DNA from: an uncultured Eubacteriales bacterium
GTDB lineage: Bacteria; Bacillota; Clostridia; Oscillospirales; CAG-272
Assembly: GCA_900550625.1 (NCBI GenBank)
Contig: URSW01000029.1
Span: forward strand, 1-12,540
Direction: 5' to 3'
DNA: 12,540 nt
In this document: piece after piece, positions 7,022-12,540 of the stretch
How positions within the stretch are numbered: the stretch's first letter is position 1
How the letters are laid out: the number at the start of each line of letters is the position of its first letter
The notes under the pieces: model-generated
The model's input: the letters and a program-made list of their open reading frames with translations, nothing else
Databases searched by the model: none
What the model was told of the DNA's origin: nothing
Translations under genes and position numbers: made by a program

Positions 7022-8835
7022 CAGTTCTTGTTATCCGCGTAAACCGCGTCCTCCGTATCGTCGGTATCCTTATTCGAGCTTTCGTCGTCGGTAGCCGGGC
7101 TTTCCGTGTCCGTCACATTGGTGCCCGTATCAGTAATATCCGCAGTATCCGTCGGAGCCTCCGTTACCTCTTCCGTAGTCTCCGGTGCAGTGGTCTCGGG
7201 CGCGCCGAGCGACACCACGAAGTCGATTATCGAGTTTTTGTTTGCCTGGCTTCCGCTCGGTATGCTCTGATCTGCGACAAGTCCCTTGCCGTAATCCTCC
7301 GACTCCTCATATGACACATCGCCGATGAGAAGTCCCGCCTCGGTTGCCTCCGCAAGCACTTGCTTCTCGGTCTTGCCCTTGAAGTTCGGCACGGTGATCC
7401 GCTCGCCGCTTGCGCCCGTGCTGACGTACAGCACAACGCGGTCTCCCGCTTCAAGCACGGTTCCCGCTTCGGGCGCAGAGGATATAACGTGTCCGACATC
7501 GTAAAGATCGCTTGTGATCGACTCCGTGCTGACGCGAAGTCCCATCTTCTTGAGCAGAAGCGTCGCCTCGCGGTAATCGAGTGACTTCACGTCCGACATC
7601 TTCATGGTCTTCGGACCGAGGCTTACCGTAAGCGTGATCTCGCACTTCTTCTTTCCGGGCTCGATCTTGCGGTTTTCGCCCGCCGCCGGGTCCTGCGTCA
7701 TTATATAGCCCGCGGGAGCGTCGGAGTCGTACACCTGATTGAGATTCAGGTGATATATATCCGAGGCGTCGAAATATTTCTGAAGCTCGTCGGTGAAGGT
7801 TTTGCCGGCAAACTCATCGACGGTGATCGTCTTGGTATCGTCGCCCGAGAGAAACAGCTTGTTCACAAGGACGAAAGCCGACGCCACGGCGACAATAAAA
7901 ACGGCCGCGGTTATCGCAAGAATTATCGGAAGCATGCCGCGGCTCGTCTTCACGCGCCCCTTCTTCTTCGTCGGCTTCGGCGGCTTGAACGTCGTTTCGG
8001 GATTGTCCCCGAGGCGCACCACCTGACGGAGCATCTGCTGAGCGCTCTGATACCTCATATCGGGGTACTTATCCATGGCGCGCGCGATGATCTGCGAAAG
8101 TCCGAGCGGAAGAGACGGCATCTCCTCCTTGACGGGCTTTGCGGTATCGTTTATCTGCTTGAGCGCGACGGAAACCGGGCTGTCCGCGGTAAACGGCAGC
8201 TTGCCGGTCGCCATTTCGTACATCATAACGCCGAGCGAATATATGTCGCTGCGCGCGTCGATGGGCTTGCCGGACGCCTGCTCGGGACTTATATAGTAGA
8301 CCGTTCCGATCGCGCTGTCCTTGACGGTAACGGTCTCCGCATTCGGCAGCTTCGCAATGCCGAAGTCCATGACCTTGATTATTCCGTTTTTCAGAAGCAT
8401 GATGTTCTGCGGCTTGATATCGCGGTGAACTATCCCCTTCTGATGCGCGTGCTCGAGCGCGCGGAGCACCTGCTCGGTATACATGATTATCTCGCGGAAT
8501 TCGAGCTTTCCCTTCTTCGTCATGTAATTCTTCAGGGTTATTCCCTCGATATATTCCATGACTATATACTTGGCGTCCGAACGCACGGAAACATCGTAGA
8601 TCGTCACGATATTAGGATGCGAAAGCATGGAGACCGCCTTCGATTCGTTGATGAAGCGCTTCACCGAAACCTCGTCGCGCGCAATATCGTCCTTCAGTAT
8701 CTTGACGGCGACGATGCGGCGCATCAGAAGATCCTCCGCGCGGAAAACGACCGCCATGCCGCCCATGCCGATTATTCTTTCGATTCTGTATCTGTTATCG
8801 AGCACCTGCCCGACATATCTCTCGTAGCCTTCCAT
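7021..8835 (-). CDS. prkC: Membrane Ser/Thr protein kinase with PASTA domains
   Basis: A one-pass membrane kinase that senses peptidoglycan fragments and phosphorylates cell-division, wall and translation proteins. The cytoplasmic kinase domain (about 16-275) has the glycine loop GMGGMAVV (23-30), Lys45, HRDIKPQN (137-144), DFG (157-159), a Thr-rich activation loop (T168, T170, T178) and SPE (183-185), all intact. A Lys-rich linker (286-299) precedes a membrane segment (about 302-325). Outside are three PASTA repeats (about 335-407, 408-474, 477-544), then a roughly 60-residue Thr/Asp/Glu-rich low-complexity tail to 604. It starts 53 bp after prpC, with a hairpin and only a weak ribosome site (GGATG) in between, and ends overlapping rsgA. 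The partner phosphatase PrpC lies directly upstream. Called PrkC, PknB or Stk1 in different species. Confidence 0.96.
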   Translation of the reverse strand: MEGYERYVGQVLDNRYRIERIIGMGGMAVVFRAEDLLMRRIVAVKILKDDIARDEVSVKRFINESKAVSMLSHPNIVTIYDVSVRSDAKYIVMEYIEGITLKNYMTKKGKLEFREIIMYTEQVLRALEHAHQKGIVHRDIKPQNIMLLKNGIIKVMDFGIAKLPNAETVTVKDSAIGTVYYISPEQASGKPIDARSDIYSLGVMMYEMATGKLPFTADSPVSVALKQINDTAKPVKEEMPSLPLGLSQIIARAMDKYPDMRYQSAQQMLRQVVRLGDNPETTFKPPKPTKKKGRVKTSRGMLPIILAITAAVFIVAVASAFVLVNKLFLSGDDTKTITVDEFAGKTFTDELQKYFDASDIYHLNLNQVYDSDAPAGYIMTQDPAAGENRKIEPGKKKCEITLTVSLGPKTMKMSDVKSLDYREATLLLKKMGLRVSTESITSDLYDVGHVISSAPEAGTVLEAGDRVVLYVSTGASGERITVPNFKGKTEKQVLAEATEAGLLIGDVSYEESEDYGKGLVADQSIPSGSQANKNSIIDFVVSLGAPETTAPETTEEVTEAPTDTADITDTGTNVTDTESPATDDESSNKDTDDTEDAVYADNKN

Positions 8836-8844
8836 TTATTCATC

Positions 8845-8866
8845 CGGCTGCTCTTTCGCACAGCCG
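8845..8866 (-). promoter_or_regulatory. Hairpin just upstream of the prkC start
   Basis: In the 53-bp prpC-prkC gap the minus strand reads CGGCTG then CAGCCG as arms around TGCGAAAGAG. The stem is 6 bp and can extend through a G-T pair and one mismatch to a GAAA tetraloop. It ends 9 bases before the prkC ATG and abuts the only weak ribosome-site-like sequence, so it could tune kinase translation relative to the phosphatase or block exonucleases. There is no U-tract, so it is not a simple terminator. Confidence 0.45.
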
Positions 8867-8888
8867 TTCCTTTCCGAAAAATCCGCCG

Positions 8889-9656
8889 TCAAAGCGATAT
8901 AAGGAGCGCGGTTATGTTGTCGGGTCCGCCGTTTTCGTTCGCGGTATCAACAAGAGTGCGGCAAGCCGACGCAAGTCCGTTTTCATCGGTAAGATCGCCG
9001 ATCATGCTGTCCGCGATCTCATCGGTCGAAAGCATGTTCGAAAGCCCGTCCGTACAGAGAAGCATACACGCCCTCTCCATCCCGTCGGTACAAATGGTAA
9101 AGAAATCGCACTCAATCTCGGGTGATGTGCCGACCGCCCTTGTGATAATGTTCCTGTTCGTGCTGAGGCGCGCCTCGTCCTCGCTTATCTTGCCGATATC
9201 GACAAGAAACTGAACATATGAGTGATCGTGTGTCACCTGAGTGATGTTCCCGTCGCCGGAGATAAGGTAGAGCCTGCTGTCCCCGACGTTCACCGCGTAT
9301 ATGTCGCCGCCGTACACAAGCGCGGCGACAAGCGTCGTTCCCATGCCGGTGAGCATTTCGTTTTCCTTTGCTCTTTCGTAAACCGCTTCGTTCGCCGCAT
9401 CGACCGCGCGCCGCAGAAGCCGTTCCGCCTTCTGCGCCTTGAGGGGAGCACCATCGCCGAGCTTTTCAAGCTCCGCCTCGGCGAAAGCCGCAAAAGTGCC
9501 TGCCGCCGTCGAGCTTGCCTCAAGCCCCCCGGCCGCGCCGCCCATTCCGTCGCAGACAACCGCAAGGAGACGGTCGTCCGCCGTCTGCTTTATTATGAAG
9601 CTGTCCTGATTGACCGTGCGCCGCTGTCCGACGTCGGTCACACCGAAACCACGCAT
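8889..9656 (-). CDS. prpC: PP2C-family Ser/Thr protein phosphatase
   Basis: A metal-dependent cytoplasmic phosphatase expected to reverse PrkC phosphorylation. The 255-residue length is typical. PP2C motifs are in order (numbered from the chosen start): NQD (16-18), DGMGG (36-40), GMGTTL, VGDSRLYL, LLCTDGLS and the C-terminal GGPDNITALLI; the metal-binding aspartates are present. Start choice: an in-frame ATG six codons upstream (9674) exists, but GGAGGTGA (9661-9668) lies inside those six codons, 4 bases before the ATG at 9656, so 9656 is the likely start. The predicted transcription start also falls about at 9674, leaving no room for the longer form. First gene of the cluster, followed by prkC. 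Confidence 0.95.
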   Translation of the reverse strand: MRGFGVTDVGQRRTVNQDSFIIKQTADDRLLAVVCDGMGGAAGGLEASSTAAGTFAAFAEAELEKLGDGAPLKAQKAERLLRRAVDAANEAVYERAKENEMLTGMGTTLVAALVYGGDIYAVNVGDSRLYLISGDGNITQVTHDHSYVQFLVDIGKISEDEARLSTNRNIITRAVGTSPEIECDFFTICTDGMERACMLLCTDGLSNMLSTDEIADSMIGDLTDENGLASACRTLVDTANENGGPDNITALLISL

Positions 9657-9660
9657 GAAG

Positions 9661-9668
9661 TCACCTCC
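9661..9668 (-). promoter_or_regulatory. Ribosome binding site that fixes the prpC start
   Basis: The minus strand reads GGAGGTGA, 4 bases before ATG at 9654-9656. This is close to full anti-SD complementarity and argues against the upstream ATG at 9672-9674, which has no such site before it. Confidence 0.85.
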
Positions 9669-9680
9669 GTGCATAAGTAG

Positions 9681-9708
9681 ATCATAAAGCGGGGAAACCC
9701 GCGCTTAA
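9681..9708 (-). promoter_or_regulatory. Candidate promoter of the prpC operon
   Basis: The minus strand has a good -10 TATGAT (9681-9686). The best -35 at 16 bp is TTAAGC (9703-9708), which is poor. The spacer holds an imperfect inverted repeat (AAGCG-C-GGG / CCC-CGCTT around TTT) that could be an operator or simply a hairpin. A regulator-assisted promoter is possible. It lies directly downstream of the hairpin-repeat array with respect to minus-strand transcription. Confidence 0.4.
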
Positions 9709-10072
9709 GCTGAAAAATCAATGCTCCGCCAGCCGCGGAGAAACATGGATGCGGACGCATTCCGGCTCACGTCGGAGAAAGCGCCTCGCGCAAAGTCGTA
9801 CCTGCGTCGAAAAGCGCAGTGCCGCTCCGATTTTGGGAGCATGGTAAATGAACGTGCGACTACAAACTAATGTAATACCGTACTCGTCCCCGGTTTCACG
9901 TTGGAGTTTGACGCCTTGTTCAAGGCCGAACTCACGTTGGAAAACGGAGCGGGGCTCCGTTTTCGGGAACATGGTAAGTGAACGTACAAATTGAGCCAGA
10001 TGTTATACCATGTTCTTCAAACTCGCGGACACGGTAAGTAAGCGTGCGGTCACAAATTAACGTCATACCGTG

Positions 10073-10260
10073 CTCAGTTTCCGTTTCACGTCGGAGAATG
10101 ACGCGCTGCGTCATTCTCTCGGACACGGTAAGTAAGCGTGCAGTCACAAATTAACGTTATACCGTGCTCAGTTTCCGTTTCACGTCGGAGAATGACGCGC
10201 TGCGTCATTCTCTCGGACACGGTAAGTAAGCGTGCAGTCACAAATTAACGTTATACCGTG
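10073..10260. repeat. Perfect tandem duplication of a 94-bp unit
   Basis: Bases 10073-10166 and 10167-10260 are identical over 94 bp, each holding one A hairpin (stem GAGAATGACGC) and one B hairpin. The flanking units differ, so this pair reflects recent duplication or local gene conversion within the array. Confidence 0.9.
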
Positions 10261-10376
10261 CTCAACCTCGGTTTCACGTTGGAGTTTGATGCCGCGCATC
10301 AAACTCGCGGACACGGTAAGTAAGCGTGCAGTCACAAACTAACGTTATACCGTGTCCTGCCGTCATAATATCGAGT

Positions 10377-10406
10377 CCGTGCAAAGCACGGGAGGGGCGA
10401 AAGCCC
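10377..10406 (+). repeat. Two extra small hairpins in the insertion between the last two repeat units
   Basis: The final two B copies are 153 bp apart rather than 94, an extra 59 bp. Inside are CCGTGC-AAA-GCACGG (10377-10391) and GGGC-GAAA-GCCC (10395-10406), the latter with a GNRA tetraloop, which suggests RNA-level folding on the plus strand. The rest (about 10407-10425) shows nothing further. Confidence 0.5.
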
Positions 10407-10625
10407 AAACTTTTACAAATTCCTGCTCACGTTGGAGTTTGATGCTCCGCATCAAACTCGCGGACACGGTAAGATAACGTACGATTACAAATTAACGTTA
10501 TACCGTGTCCTATTATACCATCTTATATCACCCGTGTAAACAGAAAATATTTAAATTCTTTTTCAATGCAGGCAATACTGCGCGCTTTTTGCGCGAAAAT
10601 CCGCACTTTTGCCCGCAAAAACGAA

Positions 10626-10655
10626 AGGGAGCCGTCCCGGACGGCTCCCTCCTTT
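10626..10655. terminator. Intrinsic terminator after the isomerase gene
   Basis: AGGGAGCCGTC (10626-10636) pairs perfectly with GACGGCTCCCT (10640-10650) around a 3-nt loop. On the minus strand it is followed by TTTCGTTTTT, about 50 bases after the isomerase stop. On the plus strand CCTTTTT follows, so it can also block transcription entering from the repeat array. Confidence 0.85.
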
Positions 10656-10700
10656 TTCCGTTTGCTCCGGCATTCGCTTCCCGCCTGCGGCGGAGCGGCT

Positions 10701-11486
10701 TTACCTGAGCATGTACTGTCTTATATAGTCGATCGTGAAAAGAACACCGCGCTCGCCGAGCTCGCCCTGCCATATTGCGGAGTGAGGCTCGATCGAAAGG
10801 GTCCCGTCGTATCCGCGCGCGTACAGGATCGAGAATATCCGTCTCCAATCGAGCGCGTCGATTCCCGCCGGCGGATCGTCGATATATCTGCCGTCGGCGA
10901 TGTTGCTTCCCTTGATGTGCATATGCGCGAGGCGGTCCGCCCATCTGTAAAGCTCCGAAAGATAATCCGCGCCGCGTGCGTATGCATGCGAGCAGTCGTA
11001 CTTTATCATGACGTCGGGAAGCTCGGGAAGCACGATCTCCCACGTTTTTGTCTCGCAGAGGAAATTGCTCCAAGAGCAGTTGTAGAGTGCGACCGTCACC
11101 CCGCGCTCTCGGGCGTAATCCGACATCTCGCGCAGATATTCCACCGCAAGAACATAATTTTTGAAAAGACTTACCGACTCGTCGCGGTTCACGCCCATGT
11201 TGAAAACGGGGCATCCGATATACGCGGTCTTGTCGATCTGCTCCTTCAGCATATCCTTGACCGCAGCGTCGATCTTACCGTCCTTTATCGGCTCCGAATT
11301 CCAGCGTCCGACCGAAAGTATCGGCAGCTCGTATTTGTCGATGAGCTTTTTCGTCTCCTCGATATTTGCGATAAACGCTTCCGTCTCGTTATCGTAATTC
11401 GTGCAGACCTCGATAAAGTCAAGTCCGTGATCCTTCGTATAGCGGAAAAAGTCCTCGCTGTACCCTCTTATCATTCCGAGTTTCAT
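10701..11486 (-). CDS. Sugar phosphate isomerase/epimerase-like TIM-barrel protein
   Basis: A 261-residue protein of the xylose-isomerase-like / AP endonuclease 2 TIM-barrel superfamily, soluble, with no signal peptide. Members isomerise or epimerise sugars and polyols at a divalent metal; the substrate here cannot be told. Support: the N-terminal strand KLGMIRG, GLDFIEV (21-27), KYDCSHAYARG (163-172, Asp164 and His168), HMHIKGS (188-194, His190) and SIEPH (231-235, Glu233), which match the usual later metal ligands. The first glutamate, commonly in an ALEN-like motif, reads ALYN (133-136) here; this may be a subfamily trait rather than damage. The ATG has GGAGG 8 bases upstream (11495-11499). 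It stands alone with its own promoter and terminator, divergent from pfkA. Confidence 0.85.
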   Translation of the reverse strand: MKLGMIRGYSEDFFRYTKDHGLDFIEVCTNYDNETEAFIANIEETKKLIDKYELPILSVGRWNSEPIKDGKIDAAVKDMLKEQIDKTAYIGCPVFNMGVNRDESVSLFKNYVLAVEYLREMSDYARERGVTVALYNCSWSNFLCETKTWEIVLPELPDVMIKYDCSHAYARGADYLSELYRWADRLAHMHIKGSNIADGRYIDDPPAGIDALDWRRIFSILYARGYDGTLSIEPHSAIWQGELGERGVLFTIDYIRQYMLR

Positions 11487-11542
11487 TCCCGAATCCTCCG
11501 TAACTCATGTTTTTGCCCCGTTTCCGGGCATATTACGGTTTT

Positions 11543-11571
11543 ATGGTAACAGGCGGAGGCGAAAAAGTCAA
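11543..11571 (-). promoter_or_regulatory. Promoter of the isomerase-like gene
   Basis: The minus strand shows -35 TTGACT (11566-11571), a 17-bp spacer and -10 TACCAT (11543-11548) with an extended TGT before it. The start would be near 11536, giving a leader of about 50 bases to the ATG at 11486. Confidence 0.65.
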
Positions 11572-11642
11572 TGCGGTTTATAAAAATTATGTAAATTTAT
11601 CTCCATATGGCACCGCAGCGGCAATATTCGGTCAATTTTCTA

Positions 11643-11671
11643 TTGATTTTTTTCCGCGCATGTATTAAAAT
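11643..11671 (+). promoter_or_regulatory. Promoter of pfkA
   Basis: -35 TTGATT (11643-11648), a 17-bp spacer, and -10 TAAAAT (11666-11671). Predicted start near 11678, leader about 53 bases. No clear operator repeat is visible between this and the divergent promoter (11572-11642 is AT-rich and otherwise unremarkable). Confidence 0.7.
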
Positions 11672-11730
11672 GTAGGATGGTGTAAAAGTTGCTTTCAATA
11701 ATACTTACCAAAAAAGGATGGGAATAGAAA

Positions 11731-12540
11731 ATGGAAAAGAATTTCAGAAAAATCGCGGTCCTTACCTCCGGCGGAGACGCACCCGGAATGAACGCCGCCG
11801 TCCGTGCGGTCGTCAACTGCGCTCAGTCGCGCGGTGTTGAGGTCTACGGTCTTATGCGCGGCTACTCGGGACTTCTCGAGGACGACATGAAGATACTCTC
11901 CGCGCGCGACGTTGCAAACATCGCCGGACTCGGCGGCACCGTTCTTTATTCCGACCGCTGCCTGCGCTTCAAGACCCCCGAGGGCATGGCTGACGCTCTC
12001 AAAAACTGCGAAAAGAACCAGATCGACGGTATCGTTGCGATCGGCGGCGACGGCACGTTCCGCGGCGCAACGGATCTTTCCAATCACGGAATCCCCACGA
12101 TCGGAATCCCCGGCACGATCGACAACGACATAACCTCCACCGATTACTCGATCGGCTTCGACACCGCAATGAACACGGTTCTCGAGATGGCTGACCGCCT
12201 GCGCGACACCTGCGAATCACACGCACGCTGCAACGTGATCGAGGTAATGGGACGCGGCGCCGGAGACATTGCGCTTCTCACCGGAATCGCATCGGGCGCG
12301 GTCGCAACCGTCATCCCTGAGAAGGAATTCGACGAGGCTGCCGCAATCGAGAAGATCAAGACCATGAAGGCAAACGGTCAGCGCAGCTTCATCGTGATCG
12401 TCGCCGAGGGTGTCGAGAACTTCTCCGAGAGCTTTGCAAAGCGCATCCAGGAGCAAACCGGCGTCGAAACGAAGTTCGCGCGTCTTGCTCACGTTGTGCG
12501 CGGCGGCAATCCCACGCTCCGCGACCGCGTTGCGGCGGCT
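11731..12540 (+). CDS. pfkA: ATP-dependent 6-phosphofructokinase, 3' end beyond the window
   Basis: Catalyses ATP-dependent phosphorylation of fructose 6-phosphate to the 1,6-bisphosphate, the committing step of glycolysis, in the cytoplasm. The frame is open from the ATG to the last base: 270 codons, against roughly 320 for the family, so about 50 residues lie outside. Motifs: SGGDAPGMNAAVR (13-25, ATP site), GGDGT (105-109), GIPGTIDND (125-133, catalytic Asp131), EVMGR (171-175) and AEGV (225-228). Gly at the GGDG position and Gly in PGTIDND (not Lys) point to ATP rather than pyrophosphate as donor. The ribosome site is AAAAGGATGG (11712-11721), spaced by about 9 bases. The gene is divergent from the isomerase-like gene and has its own promoter. 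Confidence 0.96.
   Translation, partial: MEKNFRKIAVLTSGGDAPGMNAAVRAVVNCAQSRGVEVYGLMRGYSGLLEDDMKILSARDVANIAGLGGTVLYSDRCLRFKTPEGMADALKNCEKNQIDGIVAIGGDGTFRGATDLSNHGIPTIGIPGTIDNDITSTDYSIGFDTAMNTVLEMADRLRDTCESHARCNVIEVMGRGAGDIALLTGIASGAVATVIPEKEFDEAAAIEKIKTMKANGQRSFIVIVAEGVENFSESFAKRIQEQTGVETKFARLAHVVRGGNPTLRDRVAAA

Larger units (their letters stand above)
9766..10510. repeat. Array of composite two-hairpin repeats, partly tandem at 94 bp
   Basis: No gene is visible here; the stretch is built from two palindromic modules. Module B is GGACACGGTA...TACCGTGTCC-like, with inner TAA/TTA and CGT/ACG pairs and a small bulge; seven copies start near 9837, 9967, 10027, 10121, 10215, 10309 and 10462. Module A is a 25-nt hairpin (11-bp stem, 3-nt loop) placed 2 bases before B, at 10094-10118, 10188-10212, 10282-10306 and 10435-10459, with a related one at 9940-9964. 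B copies 3 to 6 are exactly 94 bp apart, and 10073-10166 is identical to 10167-10260. A CACGT(C/T)GGAG sequence leads into each A hairpin. Units become more degenerate to the left. It resembles REP/BIME-type or MITE-derived repeats, but I do not recognise the family. Confidence 0.85.

Noticed and set aside
7750..9213. 487-codon open frame on the plus strand
   Set aside because: It is antisense to the well-supported prkC and prpC genes; its Arg/His/Asp-rich sequence is a codon-bias shadow.
9718..10147. Two minus-strand open frames with repeated peptide text resembling TFxYHxPxxGAxLRF
   Set aside because: They are translations of the non-coding hairpin repeats. The 94-bp period is not a multiple of three, so the frame is not kept from unit to unit, and there is no ribosome site.
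9766..10510. CRISPR array
   Set aside because: Repeats are long, each contains two internal hairpins, the sequence between modules is itself repeated rather than unique spacers, and no cas gene is near.
10569..10600. CGCGC-TTTTT-GCGCG mini-hairpin as a terminator
   Set aside because: The stem is only 5 bp with no U-tract, and a much better terminator lies at 10626-10655.

Overview
The window looks like chromosomal DNA of a fairly GC-rich member of the Bacillota (class Clostridia is my best guess). The reasons are strong GGAGG-type ribosome binding sites, sigma-A-like promoters, and a prpC-prkC-rsgA-thiN gene cluster of the Bacillus/Clostridium type. I cannot name a genus from sequence alone.

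Layout, left to right. (1) Bases 1-4343 (+) hold the 3' part of a very large open frame that begins before the window. It looks like a prophage or integrative-element 'large polyvalent' type protein: coiled coils, a small-residue or hydrophobic middle, and four degenerate helical repeats at the C terminus. (2) A long perfect hairpin (4348-4384) is followed by a tRNA-Glu(CUC) gene on the minus strand (4463-4537) with a clear promoter. The tRNA 3' end points at the polyvalent gene, so this may be the attachment-site edge of an integrated element. (3) Bases 4694-9656 (all minus strand) are a housekeeping cluster read as prpC (PP2C phosphatase), prkC (PASTA Ser/Thr kinase), rsgA (ribosome-assembly GTPase), ruvX (YqgF-type nuclease) and thiN (thiamine pyrophosphokinase). 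ruvX sits where rpe is found in B. subtilis. The 294-bp ruvX-thiN gap holds a segment resembling part of rsgA. (4) About 9766-10510 is an array of composite palindromic repeats: each unit joins a variable hairpin to a conserved hairpin, four units have a 94-bp period, and both hairpin types show compensatory base changes. (5) Bases 10701-11486 (minus) encode a TIM-barrel sugar phosphate isomerase/epimerase-like protein with its own promoter and a good terminator. (6) Bases 11731-12540 (+) are the first 270 codons of ATP-dependent 6-phosphofructokinase (pfkA), cut by the window end, with its own promoter.

How they work together: PrpC and PrkC are expected to be an opposed phosphatase/kinase pair that senses the cell wall, translationally close to RsgA, a known type of target for such kinases. 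The isomerase-like gene and pfkA are divergently transcribed from a shared 244-bp intergenic region. The most unusual non-coding content is the hairpin-repeat array between the isomerase gene and prpC. I found no CRISPR array, rRNA, transposase or defence system.
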